Of a stretch of 64,000 bases of DNA, positions 51,563-59,682 are shown in pieces. Both the position numbers and the translations under genes were made by a program. Every line of letters begins with the position of its first letter. Position 1 is the stretch's first letter. The DNA is from Lachnospiraceae bacterium. Lineage in GTDB: Bacteria > Bacillota_A > Clostridia > Lachnospirales > Lachnospiraceae. The notes under the pieces are model-generated. The model saw only the letters and a program-made list of their open reading frames with translations. It was not told the origin of the DNA and did no database searches. The stretch covers positions 40,780-104,779 of the forward strand of contig QXWX01000012.1 in the NCBI GenBank assembly GCA_009911175.1, given 5' to 3'.

Positions 51563-52840
51563 TTATACATTTCCGATCAGAACAGTCACTGTAAAGGTAG
51601 TCTCCGTATAGGAGATATCCAGAGTGCCGCTGTACTTTTCCACCATTTCCCGAACATTTGCCAGGCCCAGGCCGTGTGTGTCTGAATCTTCTTTATCAGA
51701 TACAAGCCGGCCTTTATGTTCCCGGACGGCATTTGCTTTTGTGTTTGTTATTTCAAAGGTGAAATAACCGTTTTCAGTCACTCTGGCCTTTAAGGAGATT
51801 CGGCGTTTTTTAAGGTCTGGTATCTTCACAGAGGCTTCGACGGCATTGTCCAGGGTATTGGAAAACAGGCAGCAGAGGCTGATCGGGTCGAGGCCGATCA
51901 GTCTGTCCAGGTCAATGTGGAAAAAAACATTGATTCCCTGCTCCAGCGCAAGATTGTATTTGGCATTGAGAACCGCGTTGATGATGCTGTTCTTGCAAAA
52001 GACACGAGTGCGGGCCGCCAGCCGCGTCTCGATTTCCTCCATATAGTGCTCGGCATCCTCTGTATTTCCTGAGCGGAACAGAGCCTGGATCACGCCCAGA
52101 TGGTTGTTCATATCATGGCGGAATCTGCGGATCTTGGTTTGATTTTGCTCCAGTTCTTCATAATAGCTTTTCTGAAGCATCAGGTTTTTCCGCTCCATGT
52201 CCTGCCGGATGCTTCTGACAAAATATTCCGTCAGGGCGATGCAGCCTAGGTTGGTTGCAAAGCAGGAAAAGGCGGCCGGCCACATGTAATAGCTTTGAAC
52301 CGGGGCAAAGAGGATGCTGGTGGTTATGCTCACCAGGGAGGCCAGACAGATGACATCCAGCAGGATCCAGGTCTTATGGCCGAATAATTTCCGGGCCTGA
52401 ACCAGATGCCTTTCAAAAAAGCGGTAAATGCCGTACCAGATCAGCAGATGCAGGATGGGATCCGCTATGGTACAGAACAGGTCTATGGCAATGGGCCAGT
52501 CAAGGGAAGAACCCAGCACGCCCAGCATATCCATGACAAAAAAGTTCTGGCTGACGATCAGGGGATAGAGGACGGCCACGGCAGCCAGACGCTGCCAGAT
52601 ACTGCCCTGGAAGGCGAGCAGCATCAGTGCAAGAAACCAGACCAGTTCCAGGACCACATTAAAAAAATCATTCGGATAGATAATCATGTTGGAGAGGCAG
52701 GCGCAGGAAATATATCCGGCCGCGCTCCAGAGCTTTCCGTCCCGTTTCTGCGCAAAATGGCATAGAATCCGGTAAAACAGGAAACCCTGTATGCAATTAG
52801 GGATTTTGCCGACATTATACATAACAGATATAAGATCCAT
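51563..52840 (-). CDS. GHKL sensor histidine kinase (AgrC-like)
   Basis: 425 residues. About six membrane helices occupy residues 5-200, then a dimerisation helix with the phospho-acceptor in RRFRHDMNNHLGVIQALFRS and a GHKL ATPase domain (N-box LCCLFSNTLDNAVEASVKIP, G-box DTHGLGLANVREMVEKYSG). This layout is that of peptide-sensing AgrC/ComD/BlpH-type kinases. It is read after the LytTR regulator gene on the same strand (44-base gap). The opposite-strand ABC transporter suggests a peptide or antimicrobial signal. Confidence 0.9.
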   Translation of the reverse strand: MDLISVMYNVGKIPNCIQGFLFYRILCHFAQKRDGKLWSAAGYISCACLSNMIIYPNDFFNVVLELVWFLALMLLAFQGSIWQRLAAVAVLYPLIVSQNFFVMDMLGVLGSSLDWPIAIDLFCTIADPILHLLIWYGIYRFFERHLVQARKLFGHKTWILLDVICLASLVSITTSILFAPVQSYYMWPAAFSCFATNLGCIALTEYFVRSIRQDMERKNLMLQKSYYEELEQNQTKIRRFRHDMNNHLGVIQALFRSGNTEDAEHYMEEIETRLAARTRVFCKNSIINAVLNAKYNLALEQGINVFFHIDLDRLIGLDPISLCCLFSNTLDNAVEASVKIPDLKKRRISLKARVTENGYFTFEITNTKANAVREHKGRLVSDKEDSDTHGLGLANVREMVEKYSGTLDISYTETTFTVTVLIGNV

Positions 52841-52884
52841 GGTGATTCTCCTATTTTTCTACAACTCGAAAACAGCGTTTTGGC

Positions 52885-53589
52885 TCACCGCAGCAGGAGA
52901 CGGGCAAAGGCAATTTCCAGGGGCTGGCGGAAGGCACGGCTGACCGGAAACTGCAATGCCCCGCAGATACAGCGGTCTTTTTCCAGAGCGCTTACAAAGT
53001 TCAGGTTCACCAGATGCCGGTTGTGGCAGCGTACAAAATAGTCCGGCAGTCCGGACTCCACCTCATCCAGCTTCCCGTAAAAATCAGGTCTGCTTCCGTC
53101 ATTCAGGAAGATCACAACCTTCCTTCGGTCACTGGAAAAAGCCAGGACCTTTTTCAAAGGGATTTTCAGAATACCGGATTTCCGCTCCAGGGTAAAATAC
53201 GGTTCCCGGTCCCTCCCGAGCTCTTCCAATGCCTGCTCCAGAACGGCCTGGATCTTGTGCTCCTCATAGGGCTTCAGAATATAATGGAAGGCATGCACCT
53301 CATATCCCTGAAATACAAAGTCAGGGTAAGCGGTTACGAAGATCAGGAGCGTATGGGAGTTCCTTTTTCTCAGATTTTTGGCGGTTTCCATGCCGTTCAT
53401 CTGTTTCATTTCAATATCCAGAAATAAAATATCCAAATATTCGCGCTCCGGATGTGAAAACAATGCTTCGCCGGAGTCGTATTCCAAAATACGGTAAGAG
53501 ATTCCAAGCAGCTGCAGCTTCCGCTCCAGAGGAGTGCGGAGGGCACGGCGCGTGGGAGCCTCATCATCACAGATTCCGATGCTGATCAT
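52885..53589 (-). CDS. LytTR-family response regulator
   Basis: 234 residues from ATG 53589 behind GAAAGGAAGGACCCCT. The receiver domain (1-120) has the acidic pair in ISIGICDDEAPTRRALRT and the phosphorylated Asp in YLDILFLDIEMKQMNGMETA, with the conserved Lys in HYILKPYEEHKI. The C-terminal LytTR DNA-binding domain (about 135-234) includes VKSGLPDYFVRCHNRHLVNL-like sequence at residues near 195-215. It pairs with the GHKL kinase and probably controls the divergent ABC transporter through sites in 53590-53806. Confidence 0.92.
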   Translation of the reverse strand: MISIGICDDEAPTRRALRTPLERKLQLLGISYRILEYDSGEALFSHPEREYLDILFLDIEMKQMNGMETAKNLRKRNSHTLLIFVTAYPDFVFQGYEVHAFHYILKPYEEHKIQAVLEQALEELGRDREPYFTLERKSGILKIPLKKVLAFSSDRRKVVIFLNDGSRPDFYGKLDEVESGLPDYFVRCHNRHLVNLNFVSALEKDRCICGALQFPVSRAFRQPLEIAFARLLLR

Positions 53590-53806
53590 AGGGGTCCTTC
53601 CTTTCTGAGGAACACAGTTCCTACAGCTCCTTAGTTTACAGAAAAACCCCGGATTTGTAAATGCAGTTCCAGCATTCCGGCGCAAACTTTACAAAATCGA
53701 TACCAAACATGACAGTTTCCGCAATGCGTTCCATACAAAAAGTATTTAAACTATTTACAGTCGGAACTATTTTAGAAACCATTTTTATCAAAGGAGGGAT
53801 TGTTTT

Positions 53807-54562
53807 ATGCTGCAGGTCAGGCATTTATCAAAAAGCTATACATCGGGAAGCCTGGTGTATCCGGTATTAAAGGACGTATCACTGAGGGTGGAAAAAGGGG
53901 AGTTTGTGGCCGTCATGGGGCCGTCTGGATCGGGCAAAACCACCCTGCTGAACTGCATTTCCTGCTTTATTCCACATGAGCAGGGGAGCATCGTTCTGGC
54001 AGACCAGGACATTTCCGATCTGAATGAAACGGAGCTGGCCAGAGTCCGCAACCGGCAGATGGGGTTCGTCTTTCAGGATTTTATGCTTCTGGACGGCCTG
54101 AGTGTGTTCGAGAATATCTGCCTTCCCCAGATCATTGCACGCCGCCCGGTGGTGCAGATGGAAGAAAAGGCGAGGAATATCTGCCGGCTTTTCGGCATTG
54201 AGAAGATCATGGAAAAATATCCTGTCGAGATTTCCGGCGGGGAGAAGCAGCGTACCGCGGTGGCAAGGGCACTGATGAACCAGCCTTATGTCATTCTTGC
54301 CGACGAGCCCACCGGGAATCTGGACAGCAAGTCCTGCAAAGCTGTGATCGACGCGTTTTTACAGGCGAAGCAGGAGCTGGGCGCGACTATTTTCATGGTC
54401 ACTCATGACAGCTTTGCGGCCTCCTTCTGTGACCGGGTAGTCGTCCTGAAGGACGGGCAGGTCTATGGGGAGCTGACACGAAGCGGCGGAAGAAGAGCAT
54501 TCATGGATGAGCTACTGAATACCATCCGTACCCTGGGAGGTGACAGCGATGACAATGCATAA
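53807..54562 (+). CDS. BceA-like ABC transporter ATP-binding protein
   Basis: 251 residues starting MLQVRHLSKSYTSG behind AAAGGAGGGATTGTTTT. Walker A GPSGSGKTTLLNCIS, signature ISGGEKQRTAVARAL, Walker B VILADEPTGNLDSKSCKAV and H-loop FMVTHDSFAASFCDRV mark the MacB/LolD/BceA subgroup. With the FtsX-type permease it likely forms an antimicrobial-peptide resistance or sensing module. The gene overlaps the permease by 14 bases and is divergent from the LytTR/GHKL pair. Confidence 0.93.
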   Translation: MLQVRHLSKSYTSGSLVYPVLKDVSLRVEKGEFVAVMGPSGSGKTTLLNCISCFIPHEQGSIVLADQDISDLNETELARVRNRQMGFVFQDFMLLDGLSVFENICLPQIIARRPVVQMEEKARNICRLFGIEKIMEKYPVEISGGEKQRTAVARALMNQPYVILADEPTGNLDSKSCKAVIDAFLQAKQELGATIFMVTHDSFAASFCDRVVVLKDGQVYGELTRSGGRRAFMDELLNTIRTLGGDSDDNA

Positions 54563-56642
54563 GATCACGGAAAAGCTTCGCAGAAAAAACAAGGACCAGT
54601 ACCGGCTGCTTGGAATCTGCATCTTTTTATCCATGCTCCTGGTGTCTTCCTTTGCGATGATGTTTTTCTCGCCCTCAATCCAGGAGGCCCTTCCGCCGGG
54701 CGGAGATACGAGGAAGCTGATGTGGCTCATGCTGGTGGCGGTGGCGGTGGGCTGCCTGCTCTTTACCCTGTACGGAAGCAGTTTGTTTTTCCGACAAAAA
54801 AGCAGGGAATTCGGGGTGATGCTGGCTCTGGGGGCAGAGAAAAAAGAACTGTCCCGTCAGCTGTTCTCAGAGCTGCGCGCTTCGGTGGGAATCTATATCC
54901 TTTCCGGTCTGGCGGCGGCTCTGCCGGTCTCTTATCTGATCTGGCTTTTGTTTCGGATGCTGGTGATCGACACGCAGCAGATGCAATACCGCTTCGGGAT
55001 CGCGGGCGTATTTGCGGGACTGCTGTTTGCGGTGGCGCTGTCGCTGTGCATCCTGTTCCTGGGGATCCGTTTCATCCGCCGGGCAGACATTATGGAGATC
55101 CTGAATGCCGGACGAAAGACGGAGATGATTCGAGAAATCAGTCCGTGGAGCAAAAAACTGGGAATCCTGCTGATCGTATCGGGCCTCTTTCTGGCCATGG
55201 CAGTCCCACAACTGACGGTCCGGCTGTTTCGCCAGGGGATGCCGGCCGTCTGGAATCTGACTTGGCTGGTCTGTGCGGCAGGCCTGTATCTGGTGATCCT
55301 GAGCGCCGTGGGGCAGTCCCGGAAAGGGAAACATCCGGAAACATACTACAGCAATATCATTTCCACCAATCTGATGCGTTTTGCAGCCAGGCAAACTACC
55401 CGGAATATGTGCGTGATCTCCTTGCTGGTGTTCGTGATCGTGCTGTCGGCCTTCTGGGGCGTGATGTATTATTACAGCGTGACAGAAGGAGGCAGCGATA
55501 TGCCGTATGACTATTCCCTCCACTATCCGGCCGGGGAAGCGCAGATGGGAGAGGAGGAGATCCGGGAGCTGGCAGAGGAATACTGCGTGGAGATGACTTC
55601 CTTTGAAGAACTGGACTCACTGGAGCTGGTCATCCGCTATACAGGGAGAGATATGGATGAACAGAGACGATACTTTGACGTGGAATATGAAAAGCTGGCT
55701 TCCTTTGTATCGGCTTCTGATTTCGCGAGGATTTCCGGGAGCCAGGTTACGCTGGGCAGCGGGGAGTACCGGACTGTTGCCGCGGAAGGATCCCCGGAGT
55801 CCTTCTGGACCGACTATGACTGCCTGAACGCAATCCGCTTTTCCGGCTCCGAAGAGGAGATGAAGCCGCGGTTTATGGGAACCGTGGAGTGCGGCAATCT
55901 GAATCTTGTCAGCGATCCCTTTGCTTTTGTGCTGGCGGATGAGGACTACCGCCGGTTTGCCGAAGGAATTTCGGAGGAAGGGAAGGAAAAACACATCTTA
56001 TTTAACGTGAAGCATGTGATGGAAACCTATGATTTCGCAGATGCGCTGAAGCAGGAAATGACCGCCCGGGCAACAGCAACTTCCAACCATTATACGCTGT
56101 ATGATGCCCGGGAGGAGGAGCTGGCGCTGGCGGAAGGAAGGGACTACAGCTATGCCGGAGAGATCGATCTGTCGCCGGACAATCCCCGGCTGATCCAGGA
56201 GTGGAAGTACGCTCCGTTTTCGAAGGTCCTGCTGCAGGCGGAGGCCATGGAAATGGTAGCGGTATTTGTCCTGCTCAGCATCTATGTCTCTGCAATCTCG
56301 CTGACGGCGGCAGGCATGATGAGCTATGTCCGGAGCATCACCATTGCCATGGACAACCGGCAGCTTTTTGAGGATCTGAAAAAGCTGGGGGCGGACAGGG
56401 CGTATGTGAAACAGGTCATCCGGGTACAGCTGCGCCGGATTTTCGCTTATCCCGTGGCTGCAGGGTGCGCGATCTCCGGAGGTTTTTCCCTGCTTTTGAC
56501 ATATTTTAACGATATGAGCCTGCAGGTCTTTGAGGTAAAAATGCTGATGGCGGAGATCTTGCTGATGGCCGCGATCGTCGGAGTGATGTACGGAGTGTAC
56601 CGGGGAGCCTATCGGACAGCGGGGAGAATCGCGGGGATCTGA
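54549..56642 (+). CDS. BceB-like FtsX-domain ABC permease
   Basis: 697 residues from ATG 54549 (GGGAGGTGACAGCG site). About ten membrane helices: one near 25-45, FtsX-type clusters at about 60-190, further helices at about 205-305, an outer domain of about 230 residues (315-560), and a final FtsX block at about 575-690. This is the layout of BceB-type permeases that bind peptide antibiotics such as bacitracin with a large outer domain. The first FtsX motif shows FRQKSREFGVMLALGAEKKE. The usual partner kinases are short-looped; here the neighbour is a GHKL kinase instead. Confidence 0.9.
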   Translation: MTMHKITEKLRRKNKDQYRLLGICIFLSMLLVSSFAMMFFSPSIQEALPPGGDTRKLMWLMLVAVAVGCLLFTLYGSSLFFRQKSREFGVMLALGAEKKELSRQLFSELRASVGIYILSGLAAALPVSYLIWLLFRMLVIDTQQMQYRFGIAGVFAGLLFAVALSLCILFLGIRFIRRADIMEILNAGRKTEMIREISPWSKKLGILLIVSGLFLAMAVPQLTVRLFRQGMPAVWNLTWLVCAAGLYLVILSAVGQSRKGKHPETYYSNIISTNLMRFAARQTTRNMCVISLLVFVIVLSAFWGVMYYYSVTEGGSDMPYDYSLHYPAGEAQMGEEEIRELAEEYCVEMTSFEELDSLELVIRYTGRDMDEQRRYFDVEYEKLASFVSASDFARISGSQVTLGSGEYRTVAAEGSPESFWTDYDCLNAIRFSGSEEEMKPRFMGTVECGNLNLVSDPFAFVLADEDYRRFAEGISEEGKEKHILFNVKHVMETYDFADALKQEMTARATATSNHYTLYDAREEELALAEGRDYSYAGEIDLSPDNPRLIQEWKYAPFSKVLLQAEAMEMVAVFVLLSIYVSAISLTAAGMMSYVRSITIAMDNRQLFEDLKKLGADRAYVKQVIRVQLRRIFAYPVAAGCAISGGFSLLLTYFNDMSLQVFEVKMLMAEILLMAAIVGVMYGVYRGAYRTAGRIAGI

Positions 56643-56752
56643 GGTTGCTGTTCATGGTGTCTTGCGCTCCGACGCAAGGCATCCGGTCAGTAAAGCAGCG
56701 GTTTCAGGTATCCGGCCCCTCGTCTTTAGGCGATTTTCATTGTGCTGGATGC

Positions 56753-56781
56753 GTTACAGTTCACATGCCGTGAACTGTAAC
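56753..56781. repeat. Perfect 12-base hairpin in the spacer before the hybrid kinase
   Basis: GTTACAGTTCAC (56753-56764), loop ATGCC, GTGAACTGTAAC (56770-56781). It sits in the 269-base gene-free stretch 56643-56911. No T-run follows, so it is not an ordinary terminator; an operator or a repeat-family palindrome are possible. A smaller pair, CTTGCGCTCCGACGCAAG, lies at 56662-56679. Confidence 0.65.
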
Positions 56782-56911
56782 CGGTCAGACCGTGAATAGT
56801 AAGAATCTCAGTCTGTAATACTTGATTTTACATGCGATCTGTTCTAAAATAGGATTCACGTGGATTCGAAGAATCACGGGGAGATGAATTGCAAAGGAGT
56901 TTGATCAAGAG

Positions 56912-59566
56912 ATGAGAACGGAAGAACAGATAAGTATGCAGTTGCTCCAGGCGGCTACGGTCAGTGTATTCAGCGTAATCCTGATCCTGATCACGATGGC
57001 GATGTCGTGGGAGATGTGGATGACCCCTTTGATCGTGATCGGCAGTGTCAGCATCTGGTGCCTGCATATCGGAAGGACCTGCTCGGGAACGTTTTATGAT
57101 TATCTGTGCGCCGGCCTTTTGCTGGTGGAATTTTTCTTCTTTGGGATACATGGGGACAGTCTTTACGATCTACCGGCCGTGGCCTGCATTATGGTCCTGA
57201 TGTTTTCCATGCTGGATAAAAAGCGGCTGCTGTACATGATCGCTGCTCTGTATGTGCTGATACTGCTGTATCATTTTCTGTATCTGCATACCATCTATTC
57301 CGGCATGGAGACCCGGGACATCATACGTCTGGGGCTGGGGATCGCAGTGACGGCAGGGTCGGTGGAGATCGCCAGGCGCCGGCATAACAGGAGGCGGGCG
57401 GACAAAAAGCGGTATGATGCCGCATTTGCGCAGCTGGAGACCGCGGGACGGCAGAACGCGGTGTTTTTGTCGAATGTATCCCATGAGCTGCGAACACCGA
57501 TCAATATGGTGCTGGGGATCAGCGAGGTGGCTATGGAGAAGGATCTTTCTCCCGAGCTTCGGACAGATATGCAGTCCATACAGCTGGCGGGAAAGCGCCT
57601 GTCCAATCAGATCAATAATATGCTGGATTATACGGAGATCGTAGAGGGCACGCTGGTTCCGGCGAGGGAAGAGTACATGATCATTTCCGTACTCAATGAC
57701 GTGATCACGATGACGGCAATGCAGAGCAGCAGGAATCAACTGGAGCTGGTATTTGATATCGATCCGGGGATACCGTCGATTCTGGTCGGGGATGCGGAAA
57801 AGCTTTCCCACGTACTGAAGATCCTGCTGGAAAATTCAATCAAGTTTACGGAAGAAGGCGGAATAAACGTCTGTATAGAATTTAGGCGTGAAAGCTATGG
57901 GATCAACCTGATCATAAACATTTACGATACCGGTATCGGTATGACAGAGTCCCAGCTTACGCAGATGTTTGATGATTTTTATCAGGCGGATTCCGGAAGC
58001 AGCCGTTTCGCGGGGGGATTGGGACTTGGGATTCCTATCGCACGGGGGATCCTCCATGCGATGGGCGGATTTATCCATTTTGAAAGCGACGGACAGCAGG
58101 GGCTGCATGCCCATATCGCTATTCCGCAGGGCGTGGCGGACGACAGTCCGGCCATTGTGCTTTCCAATGCGGATGAACTTTGCATCGCCTGCTACTTCAG
58201 GCCGGAGAAATACAGCTGCGACGAAGTCCGGCGTTATTACGACAAGCTGATCCTGAGCCTGGTGGATGGGCTTGGCATTGAGGGATATCAGGCACACAAT
58301 TTTGAAGGGCTGCTCAAGTTGCAGCGTACCTGTAAGCTGACCCATGTGTTTATCGCGCAGGCTGAATATGAAGAGAATCATTCCTATTATGAAGAACTGG
58401 CGGAAACATTGCGGGTGGTTGTGATCGCGGAGAAGGATTTTATGCTTCACAGGGCCAGCAGGCTGCTGATCATCCATAAGCCATTCTCAGCCCTTTCCGT
58501 GGTGAACCTGCTGAACGGCGAGGTGAAGGAAAATGGATTCGAAGAAGCACAGGCGGCAGGCCGCAGGCCATTTACCTGTGAGGGAGTCCGGGTTCTTGCC
58601 GTAGATGATGAAGAGATGAACCTTGTGGTCGCAAAAGGTGTTTTGGGAAGCTACGGGATGCAGGTGGATACCTGCCTCAGCGGACGGGAGGCGGTGGAAC
58701 GATGCAGTCAGAATTCCTATGATATCGTATTCCTGGATCACATGATGCCGGGCTTCGACGGAGTAGAAACACTGCAGTTCATCCGTGAGATTGACGATGG
58801 GGCTTATCAGGAACTGCCGGTGATCGCGCTGACCGCGAATACGATCAGCGGAGCGAGGGAAATGTTCCGGAGTGAGGGATTTACGGAATTTATCCCAAAA
58901 CCCATCGAGCGCGCCGTCCTGGAAAGGGTACTGCGCAGGGTACTGCCGAAGGATCGGATCCAGTATGGCGCAGAGCCTACGATTCCGGACAGTCCGGAGG
59001 AAGGTATACAAGCTTCTGCCGGTACTTCCGCAGATGAGGCGAAGCAGCAGACAACAATCCCGTCCCGGGATGACAGACCAGGCGCGTTTGGTCAGGAAGA
59101 GAATGAGACGGGCGCCGCCATGCCGGACGCGTCTGGAACAGAAACAGATGTGCCGGACGCAGCTGGATCCGACGGCAGCGTATCGGAAGAAAATGATTCT
59201 GCGCAAGGGTCTGTCCTGCCCCGTGCCCGTCTCGTACAGGCAGGGATCAATGTAGAGATGGGGCTGGATTACTGCTGCGGCGAAGAGGAATTTTATCTGG
59301 AGATGCTGCGCATGTTCTCCTCCCAGGGAGAAGAGAAGGCGGCAGAGATCACTTCCCTTTACGAGACGGAAAACTGGAACGATTATGCGGTCAAGGTCCA
59401 TGCTTTGAAGAGTACATCTCTGACGATCGGGGCGGAAGTGCTCTCAGGACGGGCGAAGGAACTGGAACTGGCTGGAAAGAGGGAAGACGTTGAATACATC
59501 CGGCAGAACCATTCGGAACTGCTGCACATGTATCAAGAGGTATGTGAAAGCATGGCCGGGTTATAA
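56912..59566 (+). CDS. Hybrid sensor histidine kinase with receiver and Hpt domains
   Basis: 884 residues. Five to six N-terminal membrane helices (about 10-155); dimerisation domain with H191 (FLSNVSHELRTPINMVLG); HATPase (about 300-410) with ENSIKFTEEGGINV and GLGLGIPIARGIL; a region at about 420-550 that looks like a degenerate receiver without a phosphorylatable Asp; a true receiver with D609 (DIVFLDHMMPGFDGVE); a Ser/Asp/Glu-rich linker (about 695-765); and an Hpt domain with H830 (VKVHALKSTSLTIGAE). It can therefore run a full His-Asp-His relay. No output regulator is adjacent. It probably works with the second hybrid kinase 117 bases downstream. Confidence 0.92.
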   Translation: MRTEEQISMQLLQAATVSVFSVILILITMAMSWEMWMTPLIVIGSVSIWCLHIGRTCSGTFYDYLCAGLLLVEFFFFGIHGDSLYDLPAVACIMVLMFSMLDKKRLLYMIAALYVLILLYHFLYLHTIYSGMETRDIIRLGLGIAVTAGSVEIARRRHNRRRADKKRYDAAFAQLETAGRQNAVFLSNVSHELRTPINMVLGISEVAMEKDLSPELRTDMQSIQLAGKRLSNQINNMLDYTEIVEGTLVPAREEYMIISVLNDVITMTAMQSSRNQLELVFDIDPGIPSILVGDAEKLSHVLKILLENSIKFTEEGGINVCIEFRRESYGINLIINIYDTGIGMTESQLTQMFDDFYQADSGSSRFAGGLGLGIPIARGILHAMGGFIHFESDGQQGLHAHIAIPQGVADDSPAIVLSNADELCIACYFRPEKYSCDEVRRYYDKLILSLVDGLGIEGYQAHNFEGLLKLQRTCKLTHVFIAQAEYEENHSYYEELAETLRVVVIAEKDFMLHRASRLLIIHKPFSALSVVNLLNGEVKENGFEEAQAAGRRPFTCEGVRVLAVDDEEMNLVVAKGVLGSYGMQVDTCLSGREAVERCSQNSYDIVFLDHMMPGFDGVETLQFIREIDDGAYQELPVIALTANTISGAREMFRSEGFTEFIPKPIERAVLERVLRRVLPKDRIQYGAEPTIPDSPEEGIQASAGTSADEAKQQTTIPSRDDRPGAFGQEENETGAAMPDASGTETDVPDAAGSDGSVSEENDSAQGSVLPRARLVQAGINVEMGLDYCCGEEEFYLEMLRMFSSQGEEKAAEITSLYETENWNDYAVKVHALKSTSLTIGAEVLSGRAKELELAGKREDVEYIRQNHSELLHMYQEVCESMAGL

Positions 59567-59682
59567 GCTTATATGATTTATAAAGGAAGACAGCCGCAAA
59601 AACAGGCAGAGCTGTCTTACGGTAAGGTGCTGCCGAGCCTTCGGCGAGGGGCGATACATTATAGTTTAGGAGGAAATACCGC

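Noticed and set aside
51563..53589. An agr-type quorum sensing locus (AgrBD)
   Set aside because: No AgrB-like peptidase or short pheromone precursor frame lies near the kinase pair.
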